Part shown: piece by piece, positions 37,019 through 46,664 of the stretch
How positions within the stretch are numbered: position 1 is the stretch's first letter
How the letters are laid out: each line of letters starts with the position of its first letter
NCBI GenBank assembly: GCA_009783085.1
Contig: WRHU01000003.1
Span: 62,001-126,000, forward strand
Direction: 5' to 3'
From: Coriobacteriia bacterium
GTDB taxonomy: Bacteria > Actinomycetota > Coriobacteriia > Coriobacteriales > UBA8131
Length of the DNA stretch: 64,000 nucleotides
Notes under the pieces: model-generated
Told to the model about the DNA's origin: nothing
Databases searched by the model: none
Seen by the model: the letters and a program-made list of their open reading frames with translations, nothing else
Made by a program: the position numbers and the translations under genes

Positions 37019-38725
37019 ATGATGCGAGGCAGAACGGAGCGTATGGCGTGTGTTAATACGGCGACCATAAATGGCGTGGAGACCCTGCCCGTTACCGTTG
37101 AAGTAAGCATTGGCAGCGGTTTGCCGGGTATCTCTATAGTGGGCATGCCCGATTTGGCGGTGCAGGAGGCACGCTTGCGTGTGCGTCTTGCGCTTATTGC
37201 CGCAGGCTTTGAGGTGCCCCAGCGCCATGTGGTGGTAAATCTCGCACCCTCCTCACTAAAAAAGATAGGATCAGGTTTTGATCTGCCCATTGCTCTGGGG
37301 ATTTTGATTGCCACCGAGCAGCTTGCGCCCGAGCTTATTGGGGAGTACGTTTGTGTTGGTGAGCTTTCGCTCGATGGCTCGGTGCGCCCCGTCAAAGGTT
37401 TGCTTGCTTACGAGAAGCACGCCCATGAGGCTGGTTTTGGCTTGCTAACGGCACCCGTCGAGCAAGGTGTGTATGAGCTTTCTGAGTCTGAGCATTTTTG
37501 TATAGCTTCGCTTGCCGATTTGCACACGGGTGAGTTTATGCTGCCGAATGCTCGCACTACGCAGCATGCAGAAATGGACTTTGATTTTTGCGAAATTGAC
37601 GGCAACGATGTGGCAAAACGAGCCCTGCAAATTGCCGCTGCTGGCTCGCATGGCATTTTGCTGGTAGGGCCTCCCGGCTCGGGAAAGTCGATGATGGCTG
37701 CACGCCTGCCCACTATTTTGCCGCCGCTTGATAAAAATGAACGTATTGAAAGCGCAATGATTCACTCGGTTGCTGGCTTATCTTTTGATGGGATTCTAGC
37801 TGGCTTTCAGCCCTTTCGCTCTCCGCACCACAGTGCCTCGCAGGCAGGTTTGATGGGTGGCGGTTCGCCGGCATCTCCTGGGGAGGTTTCGCTGGCGCAC
37901 AGCGGTGTTTTGTTTTTGGATGAAATGCCTGAGTTTGGCAACGCTGTTTTACAGATGCTGCGTCAACCCATAGAAACTGGTCTGGTTTCTTTGGCGCGTG
38001 CGCGCGGTACGGTGGTGTTTCCTGCACGCTTTTTGCTGGTAGGTGCTGCCAATCCGTGCCCGTGCGGTTACTACGGTGACGCACAGCACGCTTGTCGCTG
38101 TACTCCTGCCCAAATTACTAATTATCAAGGACGCATTGGGGGTCCGCTTATGGATAGGTTTGATTTGATAGTAAAAGTGTGGCGAAGCGACCCCACGCAG
38201 GTCTTAAGAACGGGGAAGGGCACGAGCTCGATGGCTTTGCGCGAGGGGGTTTTGCAGGCACGTGCTTATCGGGAAAAACGAGAGGCTGCTTTTGCCGAAA
38301 TGTCTGAAGATATGCTCACGCACAAGGGCAAAGGCAAGAACAAGAGTGTGGAGTCTGTAGCAAAGCCTGTTGAGGAGCTGGCTGCACACGTGGGAGAAGT
38401 GGGCGATGTGAGCGAAGTGTACGAAGTGTACGATGGGGGCGAAGAGGGCGAAGCGTGCGATGGAGGCGAAGTGTGCGAAGCGTGTGAGAAGGGCGAAGCG
38501 CCAACAGGAAAAGGCGCACGTCTTATCGCCTCGTGTTTTCTTGGTGCAAAAGAGCTTAGTTGTCTTGAGGATATGGCACGCCACTACCATCTCAGTGGGC
38601 GAGGCATTATGCGTGCGCTTGCCGTTGCCCGCACCATCGCCGACATTGAGCAGCAAGAAAAGGTGAGCAATGAGCATCTCTTAGAGGCGATTACCTTTAG
38701 GGCAGACGGGGAGGACGGACTATGA
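37019..38725 (+). CDS. comM: YifB/ComM family Mg chelatase-like AAA ATPase
   Basis: ATINGVETLPVTVEVSIGSGLPGISIVGMPD, GPPGSGKSMMAARLPTILPPL, AANPCPCGYYGD; ATG 37019 with AAAGGAGG. Confidence 0.92.
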   Translation: MMRGRTERMACVNTATINGVETLPVTVEVSIGSGLPGISIVGMPDLAVQEARLRVRLALIAAGFEVPQRHVVVNLAPSSLKKIGSGFDLPIALGILIATEQLAPELIGEYVCVGELSLDGSVRPVKGLLAYEKHAHEAGFGLLTAPVEQGVYELSESEHFCIASLADLHTGEFMLPNARTTQHAEMDFDFCEIDGNDVAKRALQIAAAGSHGILLVGPPGSGKSMMAARLPTILPPLDKNERIESAMIHSVAGLSFDGILAGFQPFRSPHHSASQAGLMGGGSPASPGEVSLAHSGVLFLDEMPEFGNAVLQMLRQPIETGLVSLARARGTVVFPARFLLVGAANPCPCGYYGDAQHACRCTPAQITNYQGRIGGPLMDRFDLIVKVWRSDPTQVLRTGKGTSSMALREGVLQARAYREKREAAFAEMSEDMLTHKGKGKNKSVESVAKPVEELAAHVGEVGDVSEVYEVYDGGEEGEACDGGEVCEACEKGEAPTGKGARLIASCFLGAKELSCLEDMARHYHLSGRGIMRALAVARTIADIEQQEKVSNEHLLEAITFRADGEDGL

Positions 38726-39702
38726 GCGCTGCTACTCTTAACGGCTCTCGCTCAGAAATAGCCGCAGGGCACCCCTTGTTTCCGTCTGATTTGAGCGAGC
38801 TACAAGAGCCTGTCAAACGTTTATATTGTGTGGGAGAAGTTGGCCTGCTTGCGCTGCCCTCGCTTGCCATTGTTGGCGCACGTAAGGCAAGCCCCTATGG
38901 CCAAAGCTGTGCTCATCGTTTTGCTCGCCGGGCAGCGCAAGCAGGCTTAGTTGTGGTTTCGGGAGGAGCTATCGGCTGTGACCAGGCAGCGCATCGTGGT
39001 GCGCTTGAAGCCGGTGGCAAGACCATCGTTGTTTTGGGCTGTGGTGCAAATGTTGTCTATCCATTGCGAGGGCGTGTTCTTTTTGAGGAAGTGCTTGCCA
39101 CCGGCGGGCTAATAATTTCTGAGGCTCCATGGGATACGCCGCCTTTGCGGTGGGCGTTTCGCAAACGCAATCGCATTATTGCTGCTTTAGCGTACGCAAC
39201 ACTCATAGTAGAAGCAGGTTTGCCGAGCGGCACCTTTTCAACGGCGGACTATACGCTTGCGCAAGGCAAAGATGTGCTCGCCGTGCCAGGCTCCATTGAC
39301 TCTAGAGAGTCGCACGGTTCTAATCGTCTGATTTTGCAGGGTGCGTATCCCATTATTGATCTTGACAGCTTTGACGATACGCTTGCAGGCATTTTTGGAG
39401 TGAACCTTGAGGAAGCAGGTTCGCAAGACGTGGCTGCACGCACCACACCCGAAGTCGCCGCCCAAAACAACACCACTTTGTCACTGAGTAAAAAGGAAGC
39501 GGACATACTTAAAGCTTGTACCGCCCAGTCCTTGCGTGCCGAGGAGCTTGTTGGGGCTCTTGCGGCATCTACGCAGCAAAACAACGAAAGCAAAAACCAA
39601 GTGCCTGATCTTTTAGAGGTCATACGTCTTTTGTCAGGTTTGGAACTCAAGCGCAAAATTGTTCGGCTGCGCGATGGTCGCTATGCTGCGAAAACTGGTT
39701 AG
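38722..39702 (+). CDS. dprA: DNA-processing protein DprA
   Basis: AIVGARKASPYGQSCAHRFARRAAQAGLVVVSGGAIGCDQAAHRGAL, AVPGSIDSRESHGSNRLILQGAYPI. Confidence 0.95.
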   Translation: MSAATLNGSRSEIAAGHPLFPSDLSELQEPVKRLYCVGEVGLLALPSLAIVGARKASPYGQSCAHRFARRAAQAGLVVVSGGAIGCDQAAHRGALEAGGKTIVVLGCGANVVYPLRGRVLFEEVLATGGLIISEAPWDTPPLRWAFRKRNRIIAALAYATLIVEAGLPSGTFSTADYTLAQGKDVLAVPGSIDSRESHGSNRLILQGAYPIIDLDSFDDTLAGIFGVNLEEAGSQDVAARTTPEVAAQNNTTLSLSKKEADILKACTAQSLRAEELVGALAASTQQNNESKNQVPDLLEVIRLLSGLELKRKIVRLRDGRYAAKTG

Positions 39703-39755
39703 GTGTTGTGTACGTCTGCGCAGGTGTTGTTTTTCAAGGCGCACTCCAACGCTAA

Positions 39756-40204
39756 GCCGCCAAACCGCAGAAGGAACGGTTACGTATCTCAAAGCTTTTG
39801 AGAGGCTCTCTGCAGACGAAAAACGTGTAATCAGAAAGCTCCAGTTGAGCGGGTTTAGCTTTACAGTTAACGAGGAGAACCCCAAAGCAGCTGCCAACAT
39901 AGACCTGACGATGTGCAAAGCATTGTGGGAGATTAAGTCGTCAAAATGTGAAACTTTCTTTGCTGTGAGTGCTAATCTTGGAGATGCGGCTTGGAAATGG
40001 CGTAGGTTAGGTGACGCATCGCCCGTTAGAGTAGTTTTTGAAAACACGGGCGAGGTTTCAGAAACTGTAGTAATTAAGCAGATAAAGAAACTCATGCCTC
40101 ATATACAATATAAACCCGAAAAGAGTGACAAGGTGATGATTTTTACCGTAGACGAGGTCTTGTATATTGGTAAAAGTGGAAAAATCAGGTGGCTAGGGAA
40201 ATAG
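39756..40204 (+). pseudogene. Orphan CdiA-C-like (polymorphic toxin) nuclease domain, probably displaced or 5'-truncated
   Basis: LSRQTAEGTVTYLKAFERLSADEKRVIRKLQLSGFSFTVNEENPKAAANIDLTMCKALWEIKSSKC...RVVFENTG...KSDKVMIFTVDEVLYIGKSGKIRWLGK; the W-E-I-K-S core and hydrophobic strands resemble CdiA-C-type nuclease domains; no convincing start/RBS. Confidence 0.45.
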
Positions 40205-40207
40205 AAA

Positions 40208-40245
40208 ACGCCCTCGTGTCCGTAGTAAACCGGGCGTAGGGCTTT
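40208..40245 (+). terminator. Terminator-like hairpin 1 of duplicated cassette
   Basis: aacGCCCTcgtgtccgtagtaaaccgggcgtAGGGCttttt. Confidence 0.65.
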
Positions 40246-40304
40246 TTCATGTGAATATTATATCACAAGCTGTCCGCATATGGTCACTGCTTCGGTCAAT
40301 TTCT
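40231..40304. repeat. Imperfect direct repeat, unit 1 (pair with 40344-40417)
   Basis: cgggcgtaggrctttttcatg..aatt/ttgtatcacaagytgtycryatatggtcrctgyttcrgtcarttct in both units, 113 bp apart. Confidence 0.85.
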
Positions 40305-40319
40305 AAGACCGAAAACAAA

Positions 40320-40360
40320 AAAAGTCCCCGTTTCCCCAAAAGGCGGGCGTAGGACTTTTT
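40320..40360 (+). terminator. Terminator-like hairpin 2 of duplicated cassette
   Basis: aaaAGTCCccgtttccccaaaaggcgggcgtaGGACTttttt. Confidence 0.65.
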
Positions 40361-40417
40361 CATGCCAAGAATTGTATCACAAGTTGTTCATATATGGTCG
40401 CTGTTTCAGTCAGTTCT
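40344..40417. repeat. Imperfect direct repeat, unit 2
   Basis: See unit 1 (40231-40304). Confidence 0.85.
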
Positions 40418-40442
40418 GCAAAGCGTTTAGGTTATTAAGCAC

Positions 40443-41372
40443 CTACGAACAACGCTCGTGTTCTTTTTCGGTAACTACAAAACGACAAGCTTGCGGCAAC
40501 AAACGAGCTTCAAAAGGCGTGCAGGCACCCGTGGGTTCTCCATCAAACTGTATTGCCAAAGGTGGGTCAGACTCTACCCGCACCGTCTTAGACAAGCAAA
40601 CTTCAAGCGCATCGGCGCGTCCTGGAAACAAACCATCTCGGTCGAGAAAAGCCCCAAATACGGCGGGCAAAAGCTCAATAGCACTATGCGACTTAATAAC
40701 GGCAACCTCAAACAAACCGTCGCGTGCGTCGTTTCCGTGTGTTATGGCAACGTCAGGAAAAATCTTGGCAAAGTTAATGACCAAAACCGCAATGCCATCT
40801 ATTTCAAGAACCTTATCATCGAGAGTAATGGTAAAGTGAGCGACCGTTGGTAGGGGATTGGTGATGGCCGAGGCAAGATACGCCATAGGGCCGAGCAGCC
40901 CTTTGAGTTTTTCAGAATCCTCCATAATACGTGCATCATAACCAGCACCTGCCATAACAGCAAAACCTCGCGTTTGCTTGCCCTCCTCGGTTTCAAAACT
41001 GAGTTCGCCCAAATCATAGTCAACCGTTGTATTTTCTCGCACCAATTTTGCCAAAGCAACGGGCTCTTCGGGCTGGTCAAGGTTGGTAACGATGAGATTT
41101 CCCGTTCCAGCAGGAAACGGCAAAAGGGGAACGCCCGAATTGCGCAGGGCATAACCCACTGCCGAGATAGTCGCATCGCCGCCTGCTGCAACCACTCGGT
41201 CAAAACTGGTGGCATCGGAAAGCAGGCTCTCTATTGCCGTCGAACCATTGGCTGAACCGTTGGTCGAGCGCACAACAAGCTCATCGCCATCGCCATTGAG
41301 TTTTCTCATAAAGTCATACACAGCGCCGTCTTGCAGTCCGCTGCTCAGATTGTTGATGATAAGCGTGCGCAT
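40443..41372 (-). CDS. Diacylglycerol kinase family (YegS/DagK-like) lipid kinase
   Basis: RTLIINNLSSG, DRVVAAGGDATISAVGYALRNSGVPLLPFPAGTGNLIVTNL, GLFEVAVI; start at ATG 41372. Confidence 0.9.
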   Translation of the reverse strand: MRTLIINNLSSGLQDGAVYDFMRKLNGDGDELVVRSTNGSANGSTAIESLLSDATSFDRVVAAGGDATISAVGYALRNSGVPLLPFPAGTGNLIVTNLDQPEEPVALAKLVRENTTVDYDLGELSFETEEGKQTRGFAVMAGAGYDARIMEDSEKLKGLLGPMAYLASAITNPLPTVAHFTITLDDKVLEIDGIAVLVINFAKIFPDVAITHGNDARDGLFEVAVIKSHSAIELLPAVFGAFLDRDGLFPGRADALEVCLSKTVRVESDPPLAIQFDGEPTGACTPFEARLLPQACRFVVTEKEHERCS

Positions 41373-41528
41373 GATATTTGTCCTGTCATTCGTCGAGCAT
41401 TGCCCATTGTCGTATTCAACTATAGCAAAAAAGAGTATGATGAATGAACCAAAGATACGCAAGCAGGCGATAAGCGAACGGCTAGCAAAATATGCGTCAA
41501 ACTATGAAAGGGCTAGAACGGAGAGCGT

Positions 41529-42680
41529 GTGTATATTGACACTTTAGAAAAACTGAATGATTTTGTTGCACAGGCGACCCATTCAGACATTTTGGCCCTT
41601 GATACCGAGTTTATACGGGAGCGAACCTACAGCGCAAAACTTTGCCTTATTCAGTGTGCAACCGAACAAGTAAGTGCCGTCATTGACCCTTTGGCTATAC
41701 AAGACTTACAACCTTTGGCGCAGCTTTTCGAAAATCCCAACATTACAAAAATAATCCATGCAAGCGACCAGGATTGTGCAATTATTTATAACGAGTTTGG
41801 CATTGTGCCCAAGCCCCTTTTTGACACCCAGTATGCGGCAACCTTGCTGGGGGCTTCTCACCAAATTAGCCTTGCAAATCTGGTGCGCTTGCATTGTGAC
41901 GTTCAGCTTGACAAGCGTGACACCTTTACCGACTGGCTTAAGCGTCCCTTAACCTCGCATCAGATCGAGTATGCCTTGGCTGATGTAGCCTACCTACCGC
42001 AAATCTATCGCACCATGGTTGCAGAACTCGACAAGCTGGGTCGTTTGAGTTGGCTTGATGAAGAGTTTGAACGCATAAGCGACGCAAAAAACTATCAGCT
42101 TGACTTTGATAAGCTTTGGCATAAGGTCAAAGGTGTGCAGTCTTTTCCGCCACGAAAACTTGCGCTCATACAGGCGGTTGCCCTGTGGCGAGAACGCATT
42201 GCAAAACGAAAAAACTCTCCTCGCCGGTGGGTTTTATCCGACGAACAAATAATAGAGATAGTGCGCCGTGAGCCGCCTTCGGTAGATGACTTGCTTGAGG
42301 TGCGTGGCGTGCGCGAGAAGCTCGGAGAGCATTGGGCAAAAGAGGTGTTTTCGGTTCTTGAAAAAGCTCGTGCTTTGCCCGAGGAGCAGTGGCCCCGCCC
42401 TGAACGAGGAGTTTCTCGTGGTGTTGAAACGGCGGCGAGTCTTGACCTCATGTATGCGTTGCTTCGTTTGCGTGCCCAAGAGAATAACATTGCTCCAACG
42501 GTGTTGGGAAATCGTGACGATTTGTCGCAGGTAATAGCAGGCGAACACGAAAACGTACCAATTTTGCAGGGTTGGCGGCGCGAAATTGTGGGCGCAGAGC
42601 TGCTCGATCTTCTTGCGGGACGCCTGGCGCTTCACCTTGAAGATAATTCGGTAAAAGTTACCTTACGAGAGTTACCATGA
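41529..42680 (+). CDS. rnd: Ribonuclease D
   Basis: DILALDTEFIRERTYSAKLCLIQ, KIIHASDQDCAIIY, QIEYALADVAYLPQIY, C-terminal HRDC-like domain. Confidence 0.95.
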   Translation: MYIDTLEKLNDFVAQATHSDILALDTEFIRERTYSAKLCLIQCATEQVSAVIDPLAIQDLQPLAQLFENPNITKIIHASDQDCAIIYNEFGIVPKPLFDTQYAATLLGASHQISLANLVRLHCDVQLDKRDTFTDWLKRPLTSHQIEYALADVAYLPQIYRTMVAELDKLGRLSWLDEEFERISDAKNYQLDFDKLWHKVKGVQSFPPRKLALIQAVALWRERIAKRKNSPRRWVLSDEQIIEIVRREPPSVDDLLEVRGVREKLGEHWAKEVFSVLEKARALPEEQWPRPERGVSRGVETAASLDLMYALLRLRAQENNIAPTVLGNRDDLSQVIAGEHENVPILQGWRREIVGAELLDLLAGRLALHLEDNSVKVTLRELP

Positions 42681-42780
42681 AAGGCAAAGTGCGGTACTAT
42701 ACAACAAGCAATGAAAGTATGCTAAAAAGAGCCTTTATGGCAGGTGTGTGGAATAGGTAAATTGTTGAAAAGGAGAAGTC

Positions 42781-43476
42781 ATGGATTTAACTTATCTGTT
42801 AGTTCTTGTGGTTACGCTCGCTTTGGGAGCTGGCTCTCAGTTTCTCATCAAATCGACGTATAAGAAATGGAGTCAAGTTCCTATCTCAACGCAACTTACA
42901 GGTGCTGAGGTAGCGCGCAATATGCTTGATGCCAACGGCTTGACCCATGTTACTATTCAAAAGATTCCTGGTATTGAGGGAGATTTGTCAGACCACTTTG
43001 ATCCGAGAAATAATGTCGTGTCTCTTTCGGAAAGCGTGCACGACCGTGCGACGGTTGGAGCAACGGCGGTTGCCTGCCACGAATGTGGTCATGCGGTGCA
43101 GCATGCTAGAGGATATGCGCCAGCTAAGCTTCGTGGTTCTTTGGTGCCCGTGGTCAATCTTGCCTCAAACTCTTGGATGCTGGTACTCATGGCAGGTATT
43201 TTTATGCTTACTCAGGCTATCCCTGGTGCAACGCAGCTCATCTGGCTTGCCATAATTCTCTATGGTGCAGTTATTTTGTTCCAAGTGGTTACGCTGCCGG
43301 TTGAGTTTGATGCAACGAGTCGTGGCCTTGCCTACATTCGGTCAAATCCTGCGGTAACAGCGCAAGAAAGTGGCGGAGCTAAATCAGTTTTGCGCGCTGC
43401 TGCGCTTACCTATGTGGCTGCTGCTCTGTCATCGCTGCTGTACTTGCTGTATTTGCTTACCATGGTACGCCGTTAG
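42781..43476 (+). CDS. Zinc metallopeptidase, YugP-like
   Basis: HDRATVGATAVACHECGHAVQHARGYAP (HExGH-type motif) with multiple TM segments. Confidence 0.9.
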   Translation: MDLTYLLVLVVTLALGAGSQFLIKSTYKKWSQVPISTQLTGAEVARNMLDANGLTHVTIQKIPGIEGDLSDHFDPRNNVVSLSESVHDRATVGATAVACHECGHAVQHARGYAPAKLRGSLVPVVNLASNSWMLVLMAGIFMLTQAIPGATQLIWLAIILYGAVILFQVVTLPVEFDATSRGLAYIRSNPAVTAQESGGAKSVLRAAALTYVAAALSSLLYLLYLLTMVRR

Positions 43477-43577
43477 TGTGTGACGCGTAGCACTTGCTAT
43501 TTGCTGCCAAACGCTTGACACTGAGCGATTAACCAAAGATTTCTTTTGTTGTGCTTACGTTTTTACGAGGAGCTTAT

Positions 43578-43925
43578 ATGACAGACTGCATGTTTTGCAA
43601 GATAGCGGCGGGGGAGATTTCTGCTACCGTTGTGTATGAGGACGATGACGTTATTGCGTTTGAAGACGTTAATCCGCAAGTGCCCGTCCATACGCTCATC
43701 ATTCCTAAGCAGCACTATGCCAACATTGGCGATGATGTGCCAAGTGAGGTGTTGGGCAAGGTCTTTTCAACGGTAAAAAAGGTAGCCGAGCTAAAAGGTA
43801 TTGAAGAGAACGGCTATCGCATTGTCGCCAATACGGGAGATGATGCAAGGCAAACGGTGCATCACCTGCACGTACACGTATTGGGCGGAATGCGCTTGCC
43901 CATTCGCATGGGCCCCGCAGATTAG
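43578..43925 (+). CDS. HIT family protein (Hint-like)
   Basis: DCMFCKIAAGEISATVVYEDDDVIAFEDVNPQVPVHTLIIPK, TVHHLHVHVLGG. Confidence 0.95.
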   Translation: MTDCMFCKIAAGEISATVVYEDDDVIAFEDVNPQVPVHTLIIPKQHYANIGDDVPSEVLGKVFSTVKKVAELKGIEENGYRIVANTGDDARQTVHHLHVHVLGGMRLPIRMGPAD

Positions 43926-44073
43926 TCTTTGTTTGTCCGACCAGGTAGGGTAGCTTTGCGGTGCGCTTGCTTATATGAAGGCGCTCTCTTGCCGCTCAGC
44001 CTGCTTGATTTTGTGCCCTTGGTTTTATGCCCCATAAGTCCTCGTTGAGGAATACGATAAAGAATGGAGAACT

Positions 44074-45264
44074 ATGAAAATCCTTGTTATGAATGCAGGA
44101 AGCTCGTCCCTCAAGTACCAGCTCATTGACATGGCAACTGAGGAGGTTGTTGCAATAGGTCTTTGCGAGCGCGTTGGCTCAGAGGACAGCTTTCACAAGT
44201 ATGGCCTTGACGATAACGAGCGTAAGATCGAGGTACACCTAAAAGACCATCACGATGCGGTTCAGGCAGCCATCGATGCGCTTATTGACCCAGCAGATGG
44301 TGCTATCAAATCTCTTGACGAGATAGATGCGGTGGGGCATCGCGTGGTGCATGGCGGCGAGTATTTTTCGTCATCAGTGCTTATTGACCAAGACGTACTC
44401 GATAAAGTTAAGGAATGTTCAAAGCTTGCGCCTTTGCATAATCCTGCGGGCATTATGGGCATTGAGGCGTGCGCCGATATTATGGGCGACAAGCCTCAGA
44501 TCGCAGTCTTTGATACGGCTTTCCACCAGACCATGCCAGCACGTTCTTATATGTATCCCTTGCCCTATGAGCTGTACGAAACCGAGCGAATTCGCCGCTA
44601 TGGTTTTCATGGCACTTCGCATCGCTACGTCGCTGAACGCGCCGCAGCGATGCTCGATAAGCCCATCGACGAACTTAAAATTATTACCTGTCATTTGGGC
44701 AATGGCTGCTCGATAACTGCGGTTGACAAAGGTCAGTCGGTTGATACGTCGATGGGCTTTACGCCGCTTGAGGGCTTGATGATGGGTACGCGCTGTGGCA
44801 ACATCGACCCTGCCATCGTTACCTATCTTATCGGCGAGCTAAATATGACACCCGCTGAGGCCAATGACCTTATGAACAAAAAATCGGGCTTGCTCGGTGT
44901 TTCGGGTCTTTCTAACGACTTGCGCGATGTGCGAGCTGCTGCAGAGGCTGGAAATGAGCGCGCAATACTTGCCTACGAGCTGTATTCGTATGCGGTCAAG
45001 CGCTATATTGGCTCTTATGTGTTTTCGATGGGCGGCATTGATGCGATTGTAATTACGGCAGGCGTTGGCGAGAACTGCGATCGCATGCGCCGTATGATAC
45101 TTGAAGGACTTGATGATCTAGGAATTGTTCTGGATGCAGAGCTTAATGCTAAACGGGGCGGCGAGCGTACCATCTCAGCGGCAAACTCAAAGGTTAAGAT
45201 TCTCATTATCCCTACCAATGAAGAGCTGATGATTGCCAAAGACGTTGTTGAGCTGATAGGCTAG
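44074..45264 (+). CDS. ackA: Acetate kinase
   Basis: ILVMNAGSSSLKYQLI, VGHRVVHGGEYF, FDTAFHQTMP, RRYGFHGTSHRYV, MGTRCGNIDPA. Confidence 0.98.
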   Translation: MKILVMNAGSSSLKYQLIDMATEEVVAIGLCERVGSEDSFHKYGLDDNERKIEVHLKDHHDAVQAAIDALIDPADGAIKSLDEIDAVGHRVVHGGEYFSSSVLIDQDVLDKVKECSKLAPLHNPAGIMGIEACADIMGDKPQIAVFDTAFHQTMPARSYMYPLPYELYETERIRRYGFHGTSHRYVAERAAAMLDKPIDELKIITCHLGNGCSITAVDKGQSVDTSMGFTPLEGLMMGTRCGNIDPAIVTYLIGELNMTPAEANDLMNKKSGLLGVSGLSNDLRDVRAAAEAGNERAILAYELYSYAVKRYIGSYVFSMGGIDAIVITAGVGENCDRMRRMILEGLDDLGIVLDAELNAKRGGERTISAANSKVKILIIPTNEELMIAKDVVELIG

Positions 45265-45345
45265 CTCGCCAAGTAAAGACGTTGTTGAGCTGATAGGCTA
45301 GCTCGCCAAGAAAAGAAGTAGTTGAACTGATAGGCTGGCTCCACC
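45241..45345. repeat. 37-bp tandem repeat (2 near-perfect + 1 diverged copy) covering the ackA 3' end
   Basis: gacgttgttgagctgataggctagctcgccaagtaaa at 45241 and 45278; diverged gaagtagttgaactgataggctggctccacc from 45315. Confidence 0.9.
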
Positions 45346-45356
45346 GAGGGAGGAAC

Positions 45357-46664
45357 ATGCAACCGGTTTTAGTGCTTGGGCATAAAAACCCCGATAACGA
45401 TTCTATTTGCAGTGCGCTTGCGTATGCGTACCTTAAGCAACAGCTTGACCCCGCCAACACGTATGAGGCGGTGCGCCTTGGTCCGCTGCCTCATGAAACC
45501 CGCTGGGTTTTTGAGAGCTACGGGCTTAAGGCTCCTGCGGTTATTCCGCATCTGCACAGTCGTGTTTGCGATGCGATGACCGAAGGCGTTATCAGTATTC
45601 CTGCCGGAGCAAGTCTTCTTGACGCAGGTCTGCTCATGCGAGAGCGCAACAAGCGTGCTTTGGTAGTTACGGATTCTGAGGGCAAATACCAAGGACTTTT
45701 TACCACTCGTATGCTCGCAGAGCTTTTTATTTCCGAGCTTGAAAGTGCTCGCTCTCGTCAAGAAACTCTTTCTGAATGTGTGGCAGACTATCTCGACGAT
45801 GGCGCATACATCTTAAAACCCGATGCGCTCCTCAAAGATGCAACCGATGACATTCTCAACTCTCCTTTGCGTGAGGCAGTGGTGTTAGATGACGATGACA
45901 TCTGTATTGGTATTGTTACGCGCACCGATCTTGCACGCACACCCCGCCGCCGCGTTATTCTTGTTGATCACAATGAGATTGCCCAAGGTGCGCCCGGTGT
46001 TGCAGATGCAGAGGTTTTAGAGATAGTTGACCACCACCGCATCGGCGATATTCAGACCCTCAAGCCCATTCAATTTATTAACTACCCGCTCGGTTCAACG
46101 GCAACTATTGTGACGCTTGAGTTTAGGCGGCATGGCGTTCCCATTCCACGGCACATTGCTGCTGCTTTGCTTTCTGCCATTATGACCGACACCGTGCTGC
46201 TCAAATCTCCCACCTGCACGCCTACCGACAAAGAAATGGCTGAGTTCTTAGGCGAGGCTATTGGTGTTGAGGCCCTGCAATTTGGCATCGACTTATTTGG
46301 CAGTCGAGATGCTGCAAGTCCTCCTACCATTGAGGCTATCACGGGCGCTGACGCAAAAGAGTTTGAAGTGGGGGAGACAACCGTACTCATTGCGCAGTAC
46401 GAAACAGTTTCTTTGGCCAATATTCTTGAGCATGAAAAAGCTTTGACCGAGCGTCTTGAGCAGTTGGTGGCTGAGCGTGGTTATGCCTTTGCGCTCTTGC
46501 TCATAACCGATGTTATTGCGGAGGGCTCCCAGCTTTTGCTAGCCGGAGATCCTCGCATTGTCGAGCGAGTGTTTAAGGTTTCGTTTGCCGAAGGCAGCGT
46601 ATGGGTGCCGGGCATTCTTTCCCGCAAAAAGCAAGTCGCCCCCCGCATTTTGGAGTATATCTAA
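45357..46664 (+). CDS. ppaC: Manganese-dependent inorganic pyrophosphatase with CBS domains
   Basis: VLGHKNPDNDSICSALAYAYLK, ILVDHNEIAQG, EIVDHHRIGDI, SAIMTDTVLLKSPT; inserted CBS pair. Confidence 0.93.
   Translation: MQPVLVLGHKNPDNDSICSALAYAYLKQQLDPANTYEAVRLGPLPHETRWVFESYGLKAPAVIPHLHSRVCDAMTEGVISIPAGASLLDAGLLMRERNKRALVVTDSEGKYQGLFTTRMLAELFISELESARSRQETLSECVADYLDDGAYILKPDALLKDATDDILNSPLREAVVLDDDDICIGIVTRTDLARTPRRRVILVDHNEIAQGAPGVADAEVLEIVDHHRIGDIQTLKPIQFINYPLGSTATIVTLEFRRHGVPIPRHIAAALLSAIMTDTVLLKSPTCTPTDKEMAEFLGEAIGVEALQFGIDLFGSRDAASPPTIEAITGADAKEFEVGETTVLIAQYETVSLANILEHEKALTERLEQLVAERGYAFALLLITDVIAEGSQLLLAGDPRIVERVFKVSFAEGSVWVPGILSRKKQVAPRILEYI

Noticed and set aside
45212-45460. Minus-strand 82-aa ORF with SAQQ/AYQLNN repeats
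   Set aside because: Produced by the 37-bp tandem repeat at the ackA 3' end; no independent support.
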